Source: Ligustrum vulgare
Lineage: Eukaryota; Streptophyta; Magnoliopsida; Lamiales; Oleaceae
Direction of reading: 5' to 3'
Length of the DNA: 64,000 bases
Assembly: GCA_963555705.1 (NCBI GenBank)
Contig: OY743176.1
Span: 38,858,497 to 38,922,496, forward strand
Both the position numbers and the translations under genes were made by a program. Positions within the stretch are counted from its first letter, which is position 1, and the number at the start of each line of letters is the position of its first letter. This document shows, piece by piece, positions 13,501 to 25,448 of this stretch. The notes under the pieces were generated by a model. It did not search any database. It worked only from the letters and a program-made list of their open reading frames with translations, and had not been told where the DNA came from.

Positions 13501-16140
13501 ATTTTCCAGGGAAGTCTTGAAACGGATAAACCCTGAACTTTCTTTATTATTTGCCATCAGTTTTCTTTTATGAATGATCATTTACTATTTTTTTTTTTTA
13601 TACAAAAATACCACTATTGCTGTTAATTTTCTCTAATGAAAAGTAAACACAGTGACCAATTTAAATTTCATGTTTCGAAGTTAGGAAACTGACAATTTCT
13701 GTTAATTCTACTAATAAAATCTTTGAGAAGTTAAGGTTCTCGATTTGTGATGGAAAATCCTTCCCCGGTAATACTCGAGGTAACCTCCGACGAAGAGGCC
13801 TGTTTTAGGAGACACTAGAAAAGATGGCTGTGACAGCGGCTGAGATGTTGAAGATAATTGTTTGTTATCGAAGTTATTGGCTGATGTGGAGGCAAATGCA
13901 GATGATTCCGACGAAATACTGGATGTGACACATGGTATTCAAAACACTGAAGAATGACACATTCCCCGTTCGAACCCGTTTTGAAAATTTCGTCGACGAT
14001 GATTGTATAATTTTGGATGGGAGCACGGATAAGCTGTTGGCAGTTGAAGCACATCATCTGTTAGTAGTCAAGTGCCTATTTATCATTCCATGGTTTAGAA
14101 TGTTACATAACGTTTCAGAAACTACAAATTCAAAAGAAAATATTTTAAAACAAGCAGTTATAAACTCGTGTTATGAACAATCGTGCAATTTCTTGTTATT
14201 TTTGCAGAGGCCAATATATATATATAGAGAATCTTACATATATGTTAAGAAGTAGATTAGATTGAAAACGTGGCTTTGTAGTTGCAACTATAATAAAAAA
14301 TAGTAATTAAAAAGGAGAATCTCTCAGAATTTTTACCAATAAGATATATTTAAGAGCATTACACAAAACTCATATCCATGATGATTCGGTAATTATTATT
14401 AAGGTTGTATCAACTCATTGAATTTTAGTTTTGCATATACTTTGATGAGTGTTAGTTTGATAGCGTGGGGTCAAATGAGTGACTTCGTGATGGCAATTTT
14501 TGAAAATATTATACCGGTATTTAAATTTAACCACGGAAGTTATTTGCATAGGAGGAAAGTCGAAATTACACAAAGTTACCAGGTTTTGTTAGACGTGTTT
14601 GATATATGACAGTAATTAAATAAAATTCAATAGTTTTAGGTGTAATCTTAAAAAATTAAGATATATAGTGAGTTTAAATAATTATTTTTCTTTTTCTTTT
14701 CTGTTCGCAACTGAAAAATACATTACTGATTAGATAATTAATTCAGTATAACCGGGTTTAATTTTTATAAGTTCTCGGATTAAGTCGATTATGTATATAT
14801 TAACGTTTCCTCTAAGTGTCGAAATTCGAAATTCGTAAGAGGTTGACATGTACGGGATTCGCACATTGCATTAGCGTTCTTTGGAATTGTTTCTCTCTTA
14901 ATAAATTCTAGTCTTTGCATAACTTTTTGCATTTCAAGTTCACGGTAATCAATCATCTAAATTTTGTTAATTTTATATTTTAACATTTTTTTTCTTTGTT
15001 TTTAAAGCAATTTAAGAATTTTCCAGGGAAGTCTTGAAACGGATAAACCCTGAACTTTCTTTATTATTTGCCATCAGTTTTCTTTTATGAATGATCATTT
15101 ACTATTTTTTTTTTTATACAAAAATACCACTATTGCTGTTAATTTTCTCTAATGAAAAGTAAACACAGTGACCAATTTAAATTTCATGTTTCGAAGTTAG
15201 GAAACTGACAATTTCTGTTAATTCTACTAATAAAATCTTTGAGAAGTTAAGGTTCTCGATTTTTGATGGAAAATCCTTCCCCGGTAATACTCGAGGTAAC
15301 CTCCGACGAAGAGGCCTGTTTTAGGAGACACTAGAAAAGATGGCTGTGACAGCGGCTGAGATGTTGAAGATAATTGTTTGTTATCGAAGTTATTGGCTGA
15401 TGTGGAGGCAAATGCAGATGATTCCGACGAAATACTGGATGTGACACATGGTATTCAAAACACTGAAGAATGACACATTCCCCGTTCGAACCCGTTTTGA
15501 AAATTCCGTCGACGATGATTGTATAATTTTGGATGGGAGCACGGATAAGCTGTTGGCAGTTGAAGCACATCATCTGTTAGTAGTCAAGTGCCTATTTATC
15601 ATTCCATGGTTTAGAATGATACATAACGTTTCAGAAACTACAAATTCAAAAGAAAATATTTTAAAACAAGCAGTTATAAACTCGTGTTATGAACAATCGT
15701 GCAATTTCTTGTTATTTTTGCAGAGGCCAATATATATATAGAGAATCTTACATATATGTTAAGAAGTAGATTAGATTGAAAATGTGGCTTTGTAGTTGCA
15801 ACTATAATAAAAAATAGTAATTAAAAAGGAGAATCTCTCAGAATTTTTACCAATAAGATATATTTAAGAGCATTACACAAAACTCATATCCATGATGATT
15901 CGGTAATTATTATTAAGGTTGTATCAACTCATTGAATTTTAGTTTTGCATATACTTTGATGAGTGTTAGTTTGATAGCGTGGGGTCAAATGAGTGACTTC
16001 GTGATGGCAATTTTTGAAAATATTATACCGGTATTTAAATTTAACCACGGAAGTTATTTGCATAGGAGGAAAGTCGAAATTACACAAAGTTACCAGGTTT
16101 TGTTAGACGTGTTTGATATATGACAGTAATTAAATAAAAT
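10600..16140 (+). repeat. Duplicated two-unit block inside the left array
   Basis: Units with landmarks at 10900 and 12417 share private variants with units at 13932 and 15448 respectively. AAAATTTCGTCGAC occurs only near 10953 and 13985. CGATTTTTGATGG occurs only near 12228 and 15259. GAATGATACATAAC occurs near 12586 and 15617. The spacing between paired variants is 3031-3032 bp, two monomers. The similarity stops near 16140, where the later copy takes on variants seen in the units at 301 and 3329. This fits a recent unequal exchange of a two-monomer block. Confidence 0.7.
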
Positions 16141-18572
16141 TCAATAGTTTTAGGTGTAATCTTAAAAAATTAAGATACATAGTGAGTTTAAATAATTATT
16201 TTTCTTTTTCTTTTCTGTTCGCAACTGAAAAATACATTACTGATTAGATAATTAAAACAGTATAACCGGGTTTAATTTTTATAAGTTCTCGGATTAAGTC
16301 GATTATGTATATATTAAATTTTCCTCTAAGCGTCGAAATTCAAAATTCGTAAGAGGTTGACATGTACGGGATTCGCACATTGCATTAGCGTTCTTTGGAA
16401 TTGTTTCTCTCTTAATAAATTCTAGTCTTTGCATAACTTTTTGCATTTCAAGTTCACGGTAATCAATCATCTAAATTTTGTAATTTTATATTTTAACATT
16501 TTTTTCTTTGTTTTTAAAGCAATTTAAGAATTTTCCAGGGAAATCTTGAAACGGATAAACCCTGAACTTTCTTTGTTATTTGCCATCAGTTTTCTTTTAT
16601 GAATGATCATTTACTATTTTTTTTTTTCTATACAAAAATACCACTATTGCTGTTAATTTTCTATAATGAAAAATAAACACAGTGACCAATTTAAATTTCA
16701 TGTTTCGAAGTTAGGAAACCGACAATTTCTGTTAATTCTACTAATAAAATCTTTGAGAAGTTAAGGTTCTCGATTTGTGATGGAAAATCCTTCCCCGGTA
16801 ATACTCGAGGTAACCTCCGACGAAGAGGCCTGTTTTAGGAGACACTAGAAAAGATGGCTGTGCCAGCGGCTGAGATGTTGAAGATAATTGTTTGTTATCG
16901 AAGTTATTGGCTGATGTGGAGGCAAATGCAGATGATTCCGACGAAATACTGGATGTGACACATGGTATTCAAAACACTGAAGAATGACACATTCCCCGTT
17001 CGAACCCGTTTTGAAAATTCCGTCGACGATGATTGTATAATTTTGGATGGGAGCACGGATAAGCTGTTGGCAGTTGAAGCACATCATCTGTTAGTAGTCA
17101 AGTGCCTATTTATCATTCCATGGTTTAGAATGTTACATAACGTTTCAGAAACTACAAATTCAAAAGAAAATATTTTAAAACAAGCAGTTATAAACTCGTG
17201 TTATGAACAATCGTGCAATTTCTTGTTATTTTTGCAGAGGCCAATATATATATAGAGAATCTTACATATATGTTAAGAAGTAGATTAGATTGAAAACGTG
17301 GCTTTGTAGTTGCAACTATAATAAAAAATAGTAATTAAAAAGGAGAATCTCTCAGAATTTTTACCAATAAGATATATTTAAGAGCATTACACAAAACTCA
17401 TATCCATGATGATTCGGTAATTATTATTAAGGTTGTATCAACTCATTGAATTTTAGTTTTGCATATACTTTGATGAGTGTTAGTTTGATAGCGTGGGGTC
17501 AAATGAGTGACTTCGTGATGGCAATTTTTGAAAATATTATACCGGTATTTAAATTTAACCACGGAAGTTATTTGCATAGGAGGAAAGTCGAAATTACACA
17601 AAGTTACCAGGTTTTGTTAGACGTGTTTGATATATGACAGTAATTAAATAAAATTCAATAGTTTTAGGTGTAATCTTAAAAAATTAAGATACATAGTGAG
17701 TTTAAATAATTATTTTTCTTTTTCTTTTCTGTTCGCAACTGAAAAATACATTACTGATTAGATAATTAATTCAGTATAACCGGGTTTAATTTTTATAAGT
17801 TCTCGGATTAAGTCGATTATGTATATATTAAATTTTCCTCTAAGCGTCGAAATTCAAAATTCGTAAGAGGTTGACATGTACGGGATTCGCACATTGCATT
17901 AGCGTTCTTTGGAATTGTTTCTCTCTTAATAAATTCTAGTCTTTGCATAACTTTTTGCATTTCAAGTTCACGGTAATCAATCATCTAAATTTTGTTAATT
18001 TTATATTTTAACATTTTTTTTCTTTGTTTTTAAAGCAATTTAAGAATTTTCCAGGGAAGTCTTGAAACGGATAAACCCTGAACTTTCTTTATTATTTGCC
18101 ATCAGTTTTCTTTTATGAATGATCGTTTACTATTTTTTTTTTATACAAAAATACCACTATTGCTGTTAATTTTCTATAATGAAAAATAAACACAGTGACC
18201 AATTTAAATTTCGTGTTTCGAAGTTAGGAAACTGACAATTTCTGTTAATTCTACTAATAAAATCTTTGAGAAGTTAAGGTTCTCGATTTGTGATGGAAAA
18301 TCCTTCCCCGGTAATACTCGAGGTAACCTCCGACGAAGAGGCCTGTTTTTGGAGACACTAGAAAAGATGGCTGTGACAGCGGCTGAGATGTTGAAGATAA
18401 TTGTTTGTTATCGAAGTTATTGGCTGATGTGGAGGCAAATGCAGATGATTCCGACGAAATACTGGATGTGACACATGGTATTCAAAACACTGAAGAATGA
18501 CACATTCCCCGTTCGAACCCGTTTTGAAAATTCCGTCGACGATGATTGTATAATTTTGGATGGGAGCACGGA

Positions 18573-18577
18573 TAAGC
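18573..18577. repeat. Left target-site duplication TAAGC of the solo LTR
   Basis: TAAGC flanks the solo LTR on both sides (here and at 20815-20819). Removing the LTR and one copy restores the normal satellite sequence GGATAAGCTGTTGGCAG, and restores a unit length of 1514 bp. Confidence 0.93.
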
Positions 18578-19394
18578 TGTAACGCCCCGAGTTTCGAGAA
18601 ACGCGAGAACGTCACTTTTCTAAATTCTGGAATAAATTTTATTGCGGAAAATGACTAAATATTAAATATCACATTTAATAAATCAAAGTTTAGCGATAAT
18701 TCCAAATTAAATAGAATGATTCTTACAAACTTATTAAAAATAAGAATTCTTGATAAAATGAAATTGTTTATTTCGAAATCCACGACTTTCAAAAATAATA
18801 TCCAAATTATATTCTTCGCCATTGCCCATCACTCGCCTCCGTCACCGAAATCTGCAAATTTGTTAAAACAACGGGGTGAGCATTTCAAAATGAAATACTC
18901 AGTAGACTCATCGCCAATAATTAATCTACAAGATAATTGAACAAGAAATTATGCAAATAATGTATTGACATTCTTTTCTTATTCATAGGCATCACATAGT
19001 GAACACAAATGAACCATTCTTTTCTTAAATCATGCTAGCAGATAAGTTATGACGTACATAACACAAATTCTCAAATTTATCTCATACGAGATATTCTTTT
19101 CTTTTCTCATGCAATTAAGCATATAACAATCACACAAATCCACATAATCACGTGCAATTATAATATAAATCAATTAGTGGGGGCGAGTCTACCTTTAACG
19201 TTACGAGTTCTCAAAAATTGGAGCGGGAAGTACGTCAATCTCTAAATTCTCCAAATGATTCGTCTAGCCAAGAAAATTAATTAAATTAGTATTTTTGAAA
19301 CTTGAATTTAAAGTAACCAAAAATAAAATAAAATGATCTAAATGAAATTTGAAAATAAAATTTAGGGACTGCAGTAGACTTTACAAAAAAATAT

Positions 19395-19510
19395 ATAGGG
19401 CTGATTCGTTATTTATAAAACTGTGGGGCTGAAACAGATATTTATCAAACTGGGGGGCTGAAACGGATGTTTATCAAACTGTAGGGGCTGAAACGGGTAT
19501 TTGAAAACTT
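19395..19510 (+). repeat. Tandem ~35-bp repeats upstream of an antisense TATA box in the solo LTR
   Basis: Three to four degenerate copies built around GGGGCTGAAACGG(A/G)T and TATTTATCAAACTG lie directly upstream of a TATA box on the plus strand. The outer LTR has a similar set at 23900-24090, built around AGGGACTGAATTGAAT. Repeats like these just upstream of a TATA box can act as enhancer elements in plant LTRs; that role is inference here. Confidence 0.6.
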
Positions 19511-19517
19511 AATTTTT

Positions 19518-19802
19518 TATAAAAACGTTTTATTTCTCTCTCTTTCTCAATTCAGACAAGAGAGAGAGAGGTGCAGGGAGTTGCGAGAGGGAGGGACAGC
19601 GAGGTCGCGGGCGACGGCAAGGAGGGTTCCGCCTCTCCGTTCCGGCGCTGGGGCCGCCGTGCAGGGGTGGCGGTGTGGGCATGTGAATGTCTGAAGAGAA
19701 GAGATTTTTGGGGTCGTTTTGGATGCGAAACATGGAGGTATCCGAGGCTATGGGGATCGATTTCATGGCTGTCCGGCGAAGGAAACCCCGGTGCGGCGGA
19801 GG
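19518..19802 (+). promoter_or_regulatory. Predicted antisense promoter, leader and 5' splice site in the solo LTR
   Basis: On the plus strand, antisense to the LTR, a TATA box (TATAAAAA, 19518-19525) is followed by a CT-rich initiator-like stretch (about 19533-19550). A GA- and GC-rich leader follows, then a good 5' splice site GGAG|GTGAGT with the cut after 19801. The outer LTR has the same order: TATA-like box, CT-rich stretch, GA-rich leader, GAG|GTAAGT. Conservation between two diverged LTRs supports a functional unit. No transcript evidence is available. Confidence 0.45.
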
Positions 19803-20814
19803 TGAGTTATAGTATTGTTTAAATCTTGGGTTTTGGGTTTGATTTTTGGGGAAAAATGATGTGGGCTGGGGTTGGGCATGGTGGTGCCGTCTTGCGAGCG
19901 GGGATGGAGGAGGTTTGTGTGCATTGAATTTCGAGGTAGTTGTTTGGGGTGGTAATTTCTTGGTGGTTGGCCACGGAATGATTGTTGTGACTGCAGATTG
20001 ATTGGGGGGGGTTGATGATGTGAATGTAGGGGGGCCAGTGGCGGTGCAGCCGTTCGATGGTGTTTCAGGTTCTGCCGGTTCTGGTTCGACTGATTGCGGA
20101 TTTGCAATGGTGCTTTTGGGAAATTGATGGCAGCTTGGAATTGAGTTGGTGGTGTTTGTGCAGGTTTCCAGCCATTGCTGATTTCGTGCAGTAGGGATAG
20201 GGGTGAGGTTTGAACAATGGAGGTCCGGTGGTTGATTTGGAAATTGTGGAATTTGTGTGCAGCTGCTGTGAGGGTCGAGAGCTTACCCAAAAGCTGAAGC
20301 CTTGCGTGGTTTCTCAGTTGTGTGGAGGATTGGAAGAAATAAACCTAGGTTGCTTGATTAATTTTGGTAGATTAGGGTAAAATTTGTGATTTTTTTGGAA
20401 AGATCTTGATATCCCTGCTGTATGGAATGAGGAGGTAAAATTTGGAAGGAAATCTGTGATTCAGTTAAATCTTGCTGAATGATGAAATTATGCAAAGTGA
20501 GGGAGAATCATGAAAGGATTGTGAAATTGGGCTTGATCAAAAATAAATAAAATTTCTATTAAAAATTTTGGATTTAAAATATTTAAGACTTGGACTTTAA
20601 AATCATTAAATTTTGAATTTAGATTTTAAAATAGCGACATTGGTATATTTTAAATAAACTTCAGAAATTTAATTACGATGAAGATCCATTTAATTTCATT
20701 TATAATTTGGCTAGACGAATACTTCTTTAAATTAAATGGAAAAAGCCGTAGCGACGCGCCCTAAAAGTTCTAAATATTTTATTTAGAAAGAAATGGAAAT
20801 TTCCGGTCGCTACA

Positions 20815-22704
20815 TAAGCTGTTGGCAGTTGAAGCACATCATCTGTTAGTAGTCAAGTGCCTATTTATCATTCCATGGTTTAGAATGTTACATAACGTTT
20901 CAGAAACTACAAATTCAAAAGAAAATATTTTAAAACAAGCAGTTATAAACTCGTGTTATGAACAATCGTGCAATTTCTTGTTATTTTTGCAGAGGCCAAT
21001 ATATATATAGAGAATCTTACATATATGTTAAGAAGTAGATTAGATTGAAAACGTGGCTTTGTAGTTGCAACTATAATAAAAAATAGTAATTAAAAAGGAG
21101 AATCTCTCAGAATTTTTTCCAATAAGATATATTTAAGAGCATTACACAAAACTCATATCCATGATGATTCGGTAATTATTATTAAGGTTGTATCAACTCA
21201 TCGAATTTTAGTTTTGCATATACTTTGATGAGTGTTAGTTTGATAGCGTGGGGTCAAATGAGTGACTTCGTGATGGCAATTTTTGAAAATATTATTCCGG
21301 TATTTAAATTTAACCACAGAAGTTATTTGCATAGGAGGAAAGTCGAAATTACACAAAGTTACCAGGTTTTGTTAGACGTGTTTGATATATGACAGTAATT
21401 AAATAAAATTCAATAGTTTTAGGCGTAATCTTAAAAAATCAAGATACATAGTGAGTTTAAATAATTCTTTTTCTTTTTCTTTTCAGTTCACAACTGAAAA
21501 GTACATTACTGATTAGATAATTAATTCAGTATAACCGGGTTTAATTTTTATAAGTTCTCGGATTAAGTAGATTATGTATATATTAACGTTTCCTCTAAGT
21601 GTCGAAATTCGAAATTCGTAAGAGGTTGACATGTACGGGATTTGCACGTTGCGTTACCGTTCTTTGGAATTGTTTCTCTCTTAATAAATTCTAGTCTTTG
21701 CATAACTTTTTGCTTTTCAAGTTCAAGGTAATCAATCATCTAAATTTTGTTAATTTTATTTTTTAACATTTTTTTCTTTGTTTTTAAAGCAATTTAAGAA
21801 TTTTCCACGGAAATCTTGAAACTGATAAACCCTGAACTTTCTTTGTTATTTGCCATCAGTTTTCTTTTATGAATGATCATTTACTATTTTTTTTTTCTAT
21901 ACAAAAATACCACTATTGCTGTTAATTTTCTATAATGAAAAATAAACACAGTGACCAATTTAAATTTCATGTTTCGAAGTTAGGAAACTGACAATTTCTG
22001 TTAATTCTACTAATAAAATCTTTGAGAAGTTAAGGTTCTCGATTTGTGATGGAAAATCCTTCCCCGGTAATACTCGAGGTAACCTCCGACGAAGAGGCCT
22101 GTTTTTGGAGACACTAGAAAAGATGGCTGTGACAGCGGCTGAGATGTTGAAGATAATTGTTTGTTATCGAAGTTATTGGCTGATGTGGAGGCAAATGCAG
22201 ATGATTCCGACGAAATACTGGATGTGACACATGGTATTCAAAACACTGAAGAATGACACATTCCCCGTTCGAACCCGTTTTGAAAATTCCGTCGACGATG
22301 ATTGTATAATTTTGGATGGGAGCACGGATAAGCTGTTGGCAGTTGAAGCACATCATCTGTTAGTAGTCAAGTGCCTACTTATCATTCTATGGTTTAGAAT
22401 GTTACATAACGTTTCAGAAACTACAAATTCAAAAGAAAATATTTTAAAACAAGCAGTTATAAACTCGTGTTATGAACAATCGTGCAATTTCTTGTTATTT
22501 TTGCAGAGGCCAATATATATATATAGAGAATCTTACATATATGTTAAGAAGTAGATTAGATTGAAAACGTGGCTTTGTAGTTGCAACTATAATAAAAAAT
22601 AGTAATTAAAAAGGAGAATCTCTCAGAATTTTTTCCAATAAGATATATTTATGAGCATTACACAAAACTCATATCCATGATGATTCGGTAATTATTATTA
22701 AGGT
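20815..22704 (+). repeat. Satellite segment between the two insertions (subtype B)
   Basis: This holds the second part of the unit cut by the solo LTR, starting with the duplicated TAAGC, and the first part of the next unit (landmark 22231), cut at AAGGT by the outer element. It carries B-type variants (GAATTTTTTCC, TATTCCGG, CCACAGAAG), unlike the array to its left. No gene seen. Confidence 0.93.
22700..22704. repeat. Left target-site duplication AAGGT of the outer retrotransposon
   Basis: AAGGT occurs here and at 40140-40144. Joining the flanks gives the satellite sequence TTAAGGT(T)GTATCAACTC seen in other units, apart from one G-to-T change at the right side. This defines a 5-bp duplication and the element's ends. 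Confidence 0.93.
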
Positions 22705-25374
22705 TGTGGCGCCCCGAGTTCCGTATACCCGGTTAACCACGTCATTTCCTTGTCTAAAATTTTCGAATAATATTTTTGCGGAAGAAATAATTGAAATTCA
22801 TTTTTGGCAACATTAAATAAACTGTAATGACCGATAAAATTGAAAACATTTATGAAATCATTTGAAATAGTAAATCGAACCATTAATTTTGTAAAGAAAT
22901 TGACAATGTCATAATTTCTCAAATAAATGAACTTCTCTAATTATTCGATTGTTTGGAAAATACGGAAATCATTTATGTCAAACTTTCAACCGTTTAACAA
23001 TTATTGCCACCATCATTCATCGCTCGCCACCGTCTCCGAAATCTGCAAAACTGTTAAAAAGTAGGGTGAGCATTTCATGGGGGGAAATACTCAGTAGACT
23101 CATCACAAATTAATTAATTTATAAGATGATTAAACACATAAATCCCGGCTCTTTATAAAACGGGCATTGATAGGGCTTCTTTATAAAACGGCTCTTGATA
23201 AAACTCATATTGTGCATTACAGCACGGGACATATTTTGAAAATCATAAGCTCTTTGAAAACAGTTCTTTGAAAATAGCTCTTTGAAAACGTAGGGATCAT
23301 TTTCATCATAACATAGGATATGATCCAAATCCTCATAAACATATCATAAAAATATCAGTAAGTATACCAAGCATAAATTTCGAAATTCATAGGGATCATT
23401 TCCACCATAACATAGGGTAGGATGGAAATCCTCATAAACATGGATATGATCGAAATCCTCATAAACATATGGATACACAAGAATTTTACCGAACTTAGGT
23501 GGCAAGAATTCTTATTCCATCATAACATAGCAATCTTGGGAGATTGATTTCATAGCAATCATGGGAGATTGATGTCAATCTTGGGAGATTGAAAACATAG
23601 CAATCTGGGGAGATTGATTTCATAGAAATGATCCAAAACATATAAAATATTTTCGTAAAAACATAGGGTATACTTACTTTTCATAAAAATGACTTTCACA
23701 AGTCACATGACATTTATATGAAATCATAATTTAAATCAATTAATAAGTGCGAGTCTACCTCAAATCCGACGAGTACAAAGTTGAGCGGGAATGACTTCAA
23801 TTTCTTTAAATTCTCCGTAAGCTTCGTCTTAGCCAATAAGTCACTTTAGTCTATCGAATATATAGTTCAAAATGATAAATTATAATTTGAGGACTTAAAT
23901 TGATGTTTTGAAAGTTGAGGGACTAAAATGAATACTTTTAAAAGTTGAGTCGGAAACTCAAAACAATAGAGTTGAAATAATATATTTTAAAAATGAAGGC
24001 TGAATAAAATCATTTAAAACTTAAGGGACTGAAGTGAATTGTTTTAAAACCATAGGGACTGAATTGAATAACTTTTCAAACTTGGGGCTAATTTGCAAAT
24101 TCTGAAAATTGAATATATTATCTATTCTTTACTCCTCTCTCTCATTCTTCGCAAATCAGAGCATTAGAGAGAGACAGGTGAAAGAGGCGAGAGACGGAGT
24201 TGCGAGGGTTGCGAAATCCGGTCTTTCACCGGGGATTTTCCGGCGCTACGCCGGCACAAGGTGGCGGTGACAAGGAAAAGGTATTGGTAGTAGGAAGGCA
24301 CGATTTGGATGTTGATTCGAAGTGAAACCGTAGCTCTAGGTCTCGGAAAATTCGTGGTTTTCCGGCTAGGAAATCAACGATCGAGGTAAGTATTTGGGTA
24401 TTCTTGGGTTTTGGGTTTTGAGTTTGATTTGGGTTCTGATTTTGATTTGAGTCGAAACCGAGGGTAGATGTTGGCTGCAAATTAGAGATCCAAGTTTGTG
24501 GCTTGGACGAAAAATACTTTTCTGTGAATCAAAGTGTGAATTTGGGATTAGCAGTTGGTTTTAGGTGGTGAAGTTGCAGTCGATGAGTGCAGACAGTGGT
24601 GGCTGGATTGCAATGTGATGGTTCGGACTGTGAGTTGGAGGTGGTAACTTGGCAGTGATGATACTGATTGCAGTGTAAATGGTTTGTGCAGTAGTTGCTA
24701 AGATGGAGATGATAATGGTGATATAGTGGGTTGAATTTGATTTCTGAATGGTGATGAAGATGTATGCTTTCGGCTATTAAGGTGATGAAAATGATGATGT
24801 TGGAGAATATTAGATGTAAAGGTGGAATAAAATGTGGGTTGCTATGTGTGTGATGAATGATGAAGATTCTAATGGTATAAAGAGAGAATTGTGGTGGTGT
24901 TCAACCGAGATGGTAGTGATGATGAATGGAGAATATAATAAAAGATGGTGGAGAATTGGTAGGAAAAGAGTGATAAAGAAAATGTTTTAAAGTGTGGGTT
25001 GGTTTTCATGATGAGTGTACAAAGTGATGAAAATGGAGAAGGAAAATAATTTAAAAAGAAAAAGAAAGAATAAAAATAATTAATGGGATACTAGCATAAT
25101 TAGGCTAATGTTTAATTTAAGATAATTAATTAGATATCTTTAATAATTTGGAATTTAAAATGATTTTGAAAATAATACTTTGAATAAATAATTAAAATAA
25201 CATAATTTTAGAAATTCGGATTTTAATTTAAAATCGAACAAATTCGATATTTCTTGACTTGGTTAGACGAACACGTCGCGGTGTTAACTTCAAAACAATA
25301 GGTGAAATAGTAGCGACACAATTTTCTAAATATTAAAAATAATTATTATTGCGTAAAAATTCTGGGTCGCTACA
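22705..25374 (-). mobile_element. 3' LTR of the outer element (2670 bp)
   Basis: The plus strand reads TGTGGCGCCCCGAG at the left and GGGTCGCTACA at the right. It contains short internal repeats: three TCTTTGAAAA units at 23251-23288, GATCATTT...CATAAACATAT blocks at 23306-23470, and CAATCTTGGGAGATTG units at 23529-23616. It has about 50 bp more of the last repeat than the 5' LTR, and about 54 bp less of the CTTTTCATAAAAACATA repeat. About the first 250 bp of the U3 end (25374 back to about 25130) match the start of the inner element's LTR, so the two are subfamilies of one lineage. Small frames on both strands are not supported as genes. Confidence 0.93.
24114..24386 (+). promoter_or_regulatory. 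Predicted antisense LTR promoter with leader and 5' splice site
   Basis: On the plus strand there is a TATA-like TATATTA (24114-24120) and a CT-rich stretch TCCTCTCTCTCATTCTTC. A GA-rich leader (about 24160-24215) is followed by a strong 5' splice site GAG|GTAAGT with the cut after 24385. It points into the internal region and toward the two cargo genes, which are on the same strand. It would let the 3' LTR drive the cargo as a spliced antisense transcript. An identical copy lies in the 5' LTR (donor at about 30904). Function is inferred from layout and from the matching arrangement in the solo LTR. Confidence 0.45.
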
Positions 25375-25380
25375 ATCTTA

Positions 25381-25391
25381 CCCCCTTAAAA
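25381..25391 (-). other. Polypurine tract of the outer element
   Basis: The minus strand reads TTTTAAGGGGG, 6 bp from the 3' LTR boundary and just after the pol remnant. It is the expected primer for plus-strand DNA synthesis and fixes the element's direction together with the primer binding site. Confidence 0.75.
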
Positions 25392-25448
25392 TAATTTCGT
25401 CCTCGAAATTAAACTTACTTGATGTTATGATTTCTGAATACTTAATCA

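Larger units (their letters stand above)
1..18577 (+). repeat. Satellite array, 1.51-kb monomer, subtype A (left array)
   Basis: Thirteen head-to-tail copies of a monomer of 1510-1517 bp. A fixed landmark, the motif ATGGTATTCAAAAC, recurs at 301, 1814, 3329, 4839, 6354, 7869, 9384, 10900, 12417, 13932, 15448, 16962 and 18475. Units look about 97-99 percent alike by eye. Subtype A reads TATACCGGTAT and CCACGGAAG where subtype B reads TATTCCGGTAT and CCACAGAAG. Each unit has a GC-richer stretch of about 300 bp (a decayed exon, annotated separately), a TATATATA run, and a poly-T tract of variable length near its end. Short open frames recur in every unit only because the units are homogenised. 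They carry stops and frameshifts from unit to unit, so I call no genes. The array runs off the left edge, and the last unit is cut by the solo LTR. Confidence 0.97.
18578..20814 (-). mobile_element. Solo LTR of a Ty3/gypsy-type retrotransposon (2237 bp)
   Basis: The element begins TGTAACGCCCCGAG and ends GGTCGCTACA, the TG...CA ends of an LTR, and has a 5-bp target duplication. There is no internal domain or second LTR, so it is a solo LTR left by LTR-LTR recombination. The ends and several internal blocks match the LTR of the outer element: the segment around 18838-18910 ending in CTCAGTAGACTCATCG, the AGTCTACC...GAGCGGGAA block near 19188-19230, and the GA-rich leader near 19558-19620. It is therefore a related but clearly older or different subfamily. 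Orientation is minus, by alignment with the outer LTR, whose primer site fixes its direction. The 175-codon frame on the minus strand at 19763-20290 is compositional and not called. Confidence 0.92.

Noticed and set aside
1..18577. Regular repeat-spacer look suggesting CRISPR or rDNA spacer
   Set aside because: The repeats are directly adjoining 1.5-kb units, not short repeats with unique spacers. No rRNA sequence is present.
19763..20290. 175-codon minus-strand frame in the solo LTR
   Set aside because: Low-complexity composition (His, Pro, Gln, Asn) in an LTR region with skewed G content on the plus strand. Not kept in the outer LTR.
18570..20823. Reading the 18.6-20.8 kb insertion as a DNA transposon with a 9-bp duplication (ATAAGCTGT)
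   Set aside because: The longer apparent duplication arises because the LTR starts with TGT, like the flank. TG...CA ends with a 5-bp duplication and homology to the outer element's LTR fit an LTR far better.
24226..24480. 84-codon minus-strand frame in the outer LTR (also at 30745-30999)
   Set aside because: Rich in Asn, Gln and Pro from a GGGTTTTGGG-type stretch. It is the reverse of the predicted leader and splice donor and has no homologue I recognise.
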